Of a DNA stretch of 64,000 bases, positions 60,785 through 64,000 are shown one piece after another. The notes below the pieces were generated by a model. That model was not told the origin of the DNA and searched no databases. It saw nothing but the letters and a program-made list of their open reading frames with translations. The DNA is from SABI01 sp028532915 (GTDB lineage Bacteria > Spirochaetota > Spirochaetia > Sphaerochaetales > Sphaerochaetaceae). The stretch's first letter is position 1, and each line of letters starts with the position of its first letter. Made by a program: the position numbers and the translations under genes. The stretch is from positions 1,364,001 through 1,428,000 of the forward strand of contig OY781923.1 of NCBI GenBank assembly GCA_963677225.1, given 5' to 3'.

Positions 60785-61312
60785 ATGGAAATAAAAAGTA
60801 GCGAGAACGCATCATTTCAGAGAGTGTACAAAGAAGTATTTCCTGTATTGATGAGAGTTGCATACCATGTGACCTATAATCTGGATGTTTCCGAGGACAT
60901 TGTCCAGGAGTCGTTCATCAGGTTTTATGAGAAGAATATCGATTTTGTTTCGGTTGATGAAGCCAAGTACTGGCTGATCAGGGTTACCAAGAATCTTGCC
61001 ATCAACGTTGTGAAACGGAAATCGAGGGAGAAGGCGATGGTCGATAAGATCAAGAAAGTACCTAAGACTCCCGTTCAGAATGGTGAAGATGCTCTCATGA
61101 ACACGGAGACAAGAGAGATGGTTCGTTCGGCTGTGGAGAAGCTGCCCGAGAAACTCAAGTCGGTTCTCATACTGAAAGAGTATGCGGATCTGAACTACAA
61201 GCAGATCGGAGTCATTCTTCATATTTCAGAGAGTAATGTAAAGGTCAGGGTGCACCGAGCCAGAAAGATGATGGAAACGATGCTTGACCGGGGAGAAATG
61301 CATGTGTCTTGA
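60785..61312 (+). CDS. ECF-type RNA polymerase sigma factor
   Basis: A 175-residue sigma70-family factor with only regions 2 and 4. Region 2 is LMRVAYHVTYNLDVSEDIVQ, ESFIRFYEKNI and the -10-recognising segment WLIRVTKNLAINVVKRK. Region 4 is LPEKLKSVLILKEYADLNYK, QIGVILHISESNVKVRVHRA. It is coupled to a zinc anti-sigma gene, so it is probably held inactive until an envelope or redox signal arrives. No strong ribosome-binding site or promoter is seen in the 28-base gap after cysS; it may be cotranscribed with cysS. Confidence 0.9.
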   Translation: MEIKSSENASFQRVYKEVFPVLMRVAYHVTYNLDVSEDIVQESFIRFYEKNIDFVSVDEAKYWLIRVTKNLAINVVKRKSREKAMVDKIKKVPKTPVQNGEDALMNTETREMVRSAVEKLPEKLKSVLILKEYADLNYKQIGVILHISESNVKVRVHRARKMMETMLDRGEMHVS

Positions 61313-61853
61313 TGATCAGATTTTGAATACATATCTTGACGGAGAACTGGTTGAACCATGGAAGACTCAGGTAGAAGAACACCTGAAATACTGTACCGCC
61401 TGTTCATCCCGTTTCAGGCAGCTGCAGGCTGTACATGAGATGGTCTGTTCCTCTCGTCTATCAGACGAGAAAATCGATGCTGCCCAGGAGAAGATCCTTG
61501 CCTTCATGGAGAACAAATATCTCCATAAAGAGAAAAAAGTGAAATTTCTTCACCGTGATTTCACGATGAAAACCCCGACGATCATCGGTATCGCTGCTGC
61601 GTTCGTTCTGATATTCATCGGTGCATTCACTATCCAGAGTCCCTCTCTCAATGATTCTAATGTCCTTATCCCTCAGGTGGTGGATACCCAGAGCGGAAAC
61701 GTCACCCAGGTCAGTTCGATAGATTCACTGACGACGGACCAGATATTATCGAATCTTTCGCTCGAAGAGATCCTTTCCTATCTCGATTCAAAAGGTTTCG
61801 AAGTCGATCTCAAGGTGAAATCGGTGAATCCGATCGGAGAGTCAACCGACTGA
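61302..61853 (+). CDS. Membrane-anchored zinc-finger anti-sigma factor
   Basis: A 183-residue partner of the upstream sigma factor. H-x3-C-x2-C (HLKYCTAC, about residues 27-34) is the ZAS zinc-binding motif of anti-sigma domains, preceded by LNTYLDGELVEP. One TM helix (about 90-112, IIGIAAAFVLIFIGAF) leads to a Ser/Leu-rich external tail of about 70 residues. The ATG at 61302 lies inside the sigma gene, after GGGGAG; the frame from 61284 is rejected. A redox- or envelope-sensing role is typical of the family but not shown here. Confidence 0.85.
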   Translation: MCLDDQILNTYLDGELVEPWKTQVEEHLKYCTACSSRFRQLQAVHEMVCSSRLSDEKIDAAQEKILAFMENKYLHKEKKVKFLHRDFTMKTPTIIGIAAAFVLIFIGAFTIQSPSLNDSNVLIPQVVDTQSGNVTQVSSIDSLTTDQILSNLSLEEILSYLDSKGFEVDLKVKSVNPIGESTD

Positions 61854-61879
61854 ACCGGCTGAAAATATTCTGTAAAGAA

Positions 61880-61919
61880 GAAAGTGCACAACCGCCGCTG
61901 CGGTACGTGCACTTTTTCT
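61880..61919 (+). terminator. Terminator after the sigma/anti-sigma pair
   Basis: AAAGTGCAC (61881-61889) pairs with GTGCACTTT (61907-61915), with an inner ACCGC/GCGGT stem, followed by TTCTTT. It lies 28 bases after the anti-sigma stop. Confidence 0.88.
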
Positions 61920-61940
61920 TTATACCCCTGATTTGGCGTG

Positions 61941-61969
61941 TTGTAACAGAGGGTCTATTTTGATACTAT
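61941..61969 (+). promoter_or_regulatory. valS promoter
   Basis: TTGTAA (61941-61946), a 17-bp spacer and TACTAT (61964-61969), 30 bases before the start codon. The leader is too short for a T-box. Confidence 0.6.
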
Positions 61970-61999
61970 CGTCTTATTACCGGGTTTAAGGAGCATCAT

Positions 62000-64000
62000 A
62001 TGAAATCAGTCGAGTTGGATAAAAGCTATAATCCAAATGATTTTGAGAATAGAATCTATGAACAATGGAAAGAACACAACGTTTTTGGCCCAGCCAAAGA
62101 GAACAATGAATCATATACCATAGTGATGCCGCCCCCCAATGTCACAGGAATCCTTCACATGGGACATGCTCTGAACAATGTCCTTCAGGATATCCTTGCC
62201 AGATATGCGAGGATGAATCAGAAGGACACTCTGTGGCTTCCCGGAACAGACCATGCCGGGATCGCGACTCAGCATGTCGTCGAGAGAGAACTCAAAAAAA
62301 AGGGTAAGACGAGACAGGAGCTCGGAAGAGAGAAGTTCCTGGAAGAGACCTGGAAAGTGAAAGAATACCATCACGGTATCATCACCCGCCAGCTGGAGAA
62401 GATCGGTTCCTCCTGTGACTGGAATCGTGAGCGTTTCACTATGGATGAAGGCCTTTCCAAAGCTGTTCGGGAGGCGTTCGTCTCTCTGTACGAGAAGAAT
62501 CTTATCTACAAAGGCAATTACCTTGTCAACTACTGTACCCACTGCGGTACTGCTCTTGCTGATGACGAGGTCGAATACAAACCGGTAACAGGTGCTTTGT
62601 ATCAGGTGACCTATCCTTATGAGGATCAGAAAGGAGCGATAACCGTTGCCACCACCAGACCGGAGACGATGTTCGGCGATGCGGCAGTTGCCGTGAATCC
62701 TGATGACGACAGGTACAAAGATCTTGTCGGTAAAAATGTGATCCTGCCTCTGGCTGATAAACCCATCCCCATAATAGCTGATTCCTATGTCGATATGGAA
62801 TTCGGAACAGGAATGGTGAAAATCACCCCGGCGCACGATCCCAACGACTGGGCGATCGGCCAGCGCCATGATCTTCCGGTGATCAATATCCTGAATGCCG
62901 ACGGCACACTGAATGAGAATGTACCCGTAAAATATCGGGGACTCGACGTCGAGACCGCCCGGTCTCTTGTCGTCAAAGATCTGAGCGATCAGGGATATCT
63001 CATCGACCAGAAACCTCATAACCATGAGGTCGGTCACTGCTACCGATGCTCCACCGTGATCGAACCGTTCGTAAGCGAACAGTGGTTCGTCTCGATGAAG
63101 TCGATGGCAGACAAGGCTCTGAAAGCGTGGGAGGATGGCGAGATCCACTTCTATGCAAAGAGATGGGAGAATACCTACAGCCACTGGCTCAGAAACATCA
63201 GAGACTGGTGTATAAGCAGGCAGCTGTGGTGGGGTCACCGTATTCCTGTCTGGTATTGTGACGATTGCGGGCATATGATGGTGGAACGCGAGGATCCGAG
63301 CGAGTGTTCAGCCTGCCATTCAAAGCATATCAGGCAGGAGGAGGATGTTCTCGATACATGGTTCAGTTCATGGCTGTGGCCGTTCTCGACACTCGGCTGG
63401 CCCGAAAAGAGTGTCGATATGGAGCGATTCTTCCCGACCAATACTCTCGTAACCGGATATGACATCATCTTCTTCTGGGTTTCCAGAATGATCATGGCCT
63501 CTCTGGAATTCGTCGGTTCGGTTCCCTTCAAAGATATCTATATCACCGGACTTGTACGGGACAAGACAGGGAGGAAGATGAGTAAATCACTGGGAAACGG
63601 TATCGATCCTCTCGACGTGGTTGCCCAATACGGTGCCGATTCTATGAAGTTCACCCTTTGTTACCTCGCTGCTCAGGGGCAGGATATCCTCATCGATTTC
63701 GATTCTTTCAAGCTGGGTTCCCGATTTGCCAACAAGGTGTGGAACGCCACAAGGTTCCTGCTGATGAATCTTGAAGGGAGAAATCTCGTTGATCTTGAAG
63801 ATCAGAAGATATCGACGATAGACGGATGGATGTACCATAAGGTGAATACTGCGGCAAAAGGGGTTGAAGAGGCTCTTGCGACCTACAAGTTCAATGAAGC
63901 TTCCCAGATCATTTATGATGTATTCTGGAACGATTTCTGTGACTGGTACGTGGAAGCTACCAAATTCGATCTGAAAAACAAAAGTGAGAGCGAAAAGGAT
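62000..64000 (+). CDS. valS: Valyl-tRNA synthetase (3'-truncated by window)
   Basis: The frame runs from the ATG at 62000 (AAGGAG at 61988-61993) to the window edge without a stop, 667 codons; full-length ValRS is about 880, so roughly three quarters is present. It is a class I enzyme: PPPNVTGILHMGHAL holds HMGH (HIGH motif), and GRKMSKSLGNG (about 524-534) the KMSKS loop. The editing domain lies between (TTRPETMFGDAAVAVNPDD, VKITPAHDPNDW). The anticodon-binding domain has just begun at the edge. It is a separate transcript from the sigma pair. Confidence 0.96.
   Translation, partial: MKSVELDKSYNPNDFENRIYEQWKEHNVFGPAKENNESYTIVMPPPNVTGILHMGHALNNVLQDILARYARMNQKDTLWLPGTDHAGIATQHVVERELKKKGKTRQELGREKFLEETWKVKEYHHGIITRQLEKIGSSCDWNRERFTMDEGLSKAVREAFVSLYEKNLIYKGNYLVNYCTHCGTALADDEVEYKPVTGALYQVTYPYEDQKGAITVATTRPETMFGDAAVAVNPDDDRYKDLVGKNVILPLADKPIPIIADSYVDMEFGTGMVKITPAHDPNDWAIGQRHDLPVINILNADGTLNENVPVKYRGLDVETARSLVVKDLSDQGYLIDQKPHNHEVGHCYRCSTVIEPFVSEQWFVSMKSMADKALKAWEDGEIHFYAKRWENTYSHWLRNIRDWCISRQLWWGHRIPVWYCDDCGHMMVEREDPSECSACHSKHIRQEEDVLDTWFSSWLWPFSTLGWPEKSVDMERFFPTNTLVTGYDIIFFWVSRMIMASLEFVGSVPFKDIYITGLVRDKTGRKMSKSLGNGIDPLDVVAQYGADSMKFTLCYLAAQGQDILIDFDSFKLGSRFANKVWNATRFLLMNLEGRNLVDLEDQKISTIDGWMYHKVNTAAKGVEEALATYKFNEASQIIYDVFWNDFCDWYVEATKFDLKNKSESEKD

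Noticed and set aside
61854..61999. T-box or riboswitch leader for valS
   Set aside because: The terminator belongs to the upstream operon, and the promoter at 61941-61969 leaves a leader of only about 20 bases.
62111..63274. Long open frame (387 codons) on the minus strand opposite valS
   Set aside because: It lies wholly inside valS, which has full class I motifs; the frame has no family resemblance and no ribosome-binding site. It reflects codon usage of the real gene.

Overview
The window is a densely packed bacterial chromosome segment of roughly even base composition. It carries about 47 protein genes and one insertion sequence. I saw no rRNA, tRNA or CRISPR array. The best guess for the host is a member of the Spirochaetota, possibly near Sphaerochaeta or Treponema. 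The main reason is the order murC - yicC - cmk - rpoZ - miaA, which from memory matches Borrelia. A PPi-type phosphofructokinase, a beta-barrel-like surface protein and a MurE without the usual DAP-specificity motif fit this. The assignment is inference; no database was searched.

Layout. 1-7.2 kb: a purine-catabolic molybdenum hydroxylase operon (FAD subunit cut by the window edge, SsnA-like deaminase, YgfM-like FAD subunit, XdhD-like molybdopterin subunit), then a ygeW-type transcarbamylase with its own promoter and terminator. This gene set resembles the E. coli xdhD/ssnA/ygeW region. 7.4-10.9 kb: a small membrane protein and a FecCD-type metal/chelate ABC importer whose promoter is covered by a palindrome. 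11.0-15.1 kb: proA-proB, a glycosyltransferase-like gene and a cell-wall amidase. 15.1-23.0 kb (minus): murE-ddl-dinB-trmL-proC-serS-pncB, largely overlapping and probably one transcription unit.

23.1-25.9 kb: an adenine-methyltransferase-like gene with an altered motif IV and an outer-membrane-like protein. 25.9-28.1 kb: an IS1634/IS1549-like element flanked by a perfect 179-bp direct repeat. The repeat left the upstream gene whole and rebuilt the promoter of the 56-residue zinc-ribbon gene downstream. 28.5-32.6 kb: murC-yicC-cmk and rpoZ-miaA. 32.6-36.8 kb (minus): folC, rqcH and a kinase-like/TM/NTF2-like protein. 37-40.3 kb: acyl-CoA synthetase, YhbY and an iron-type alcohol dehydrogenase. 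40.3-44.4 kb: PPi-phosphofructokinase divergent from a GH2 glycosidase.

44.5-53.8 kb: DUF188, a LuxR-type regulator, asnS (minus), an ArsC-like protein, WalJ-like hydrolase, a second acyl-CoA synthetase, DAHP synthase, DJ-1, DUF1846 and a cytidylate-kinase-like protein. 53.8-57 kb (minus): a 7TM-GGDEF signalling protein and acetate kinase. 57.1-64 kb: an exported protein of unknown function, murB (minus), cysS, an ECF sigma/zinc anti-sigma pair and valS, which runs off the window. Overall it is mostly housekeeping (cell wall, tRNA charging, proline, envelope), with accessory character in the first 7 kb, the methyltransferase/IS region and the GH2 gene.
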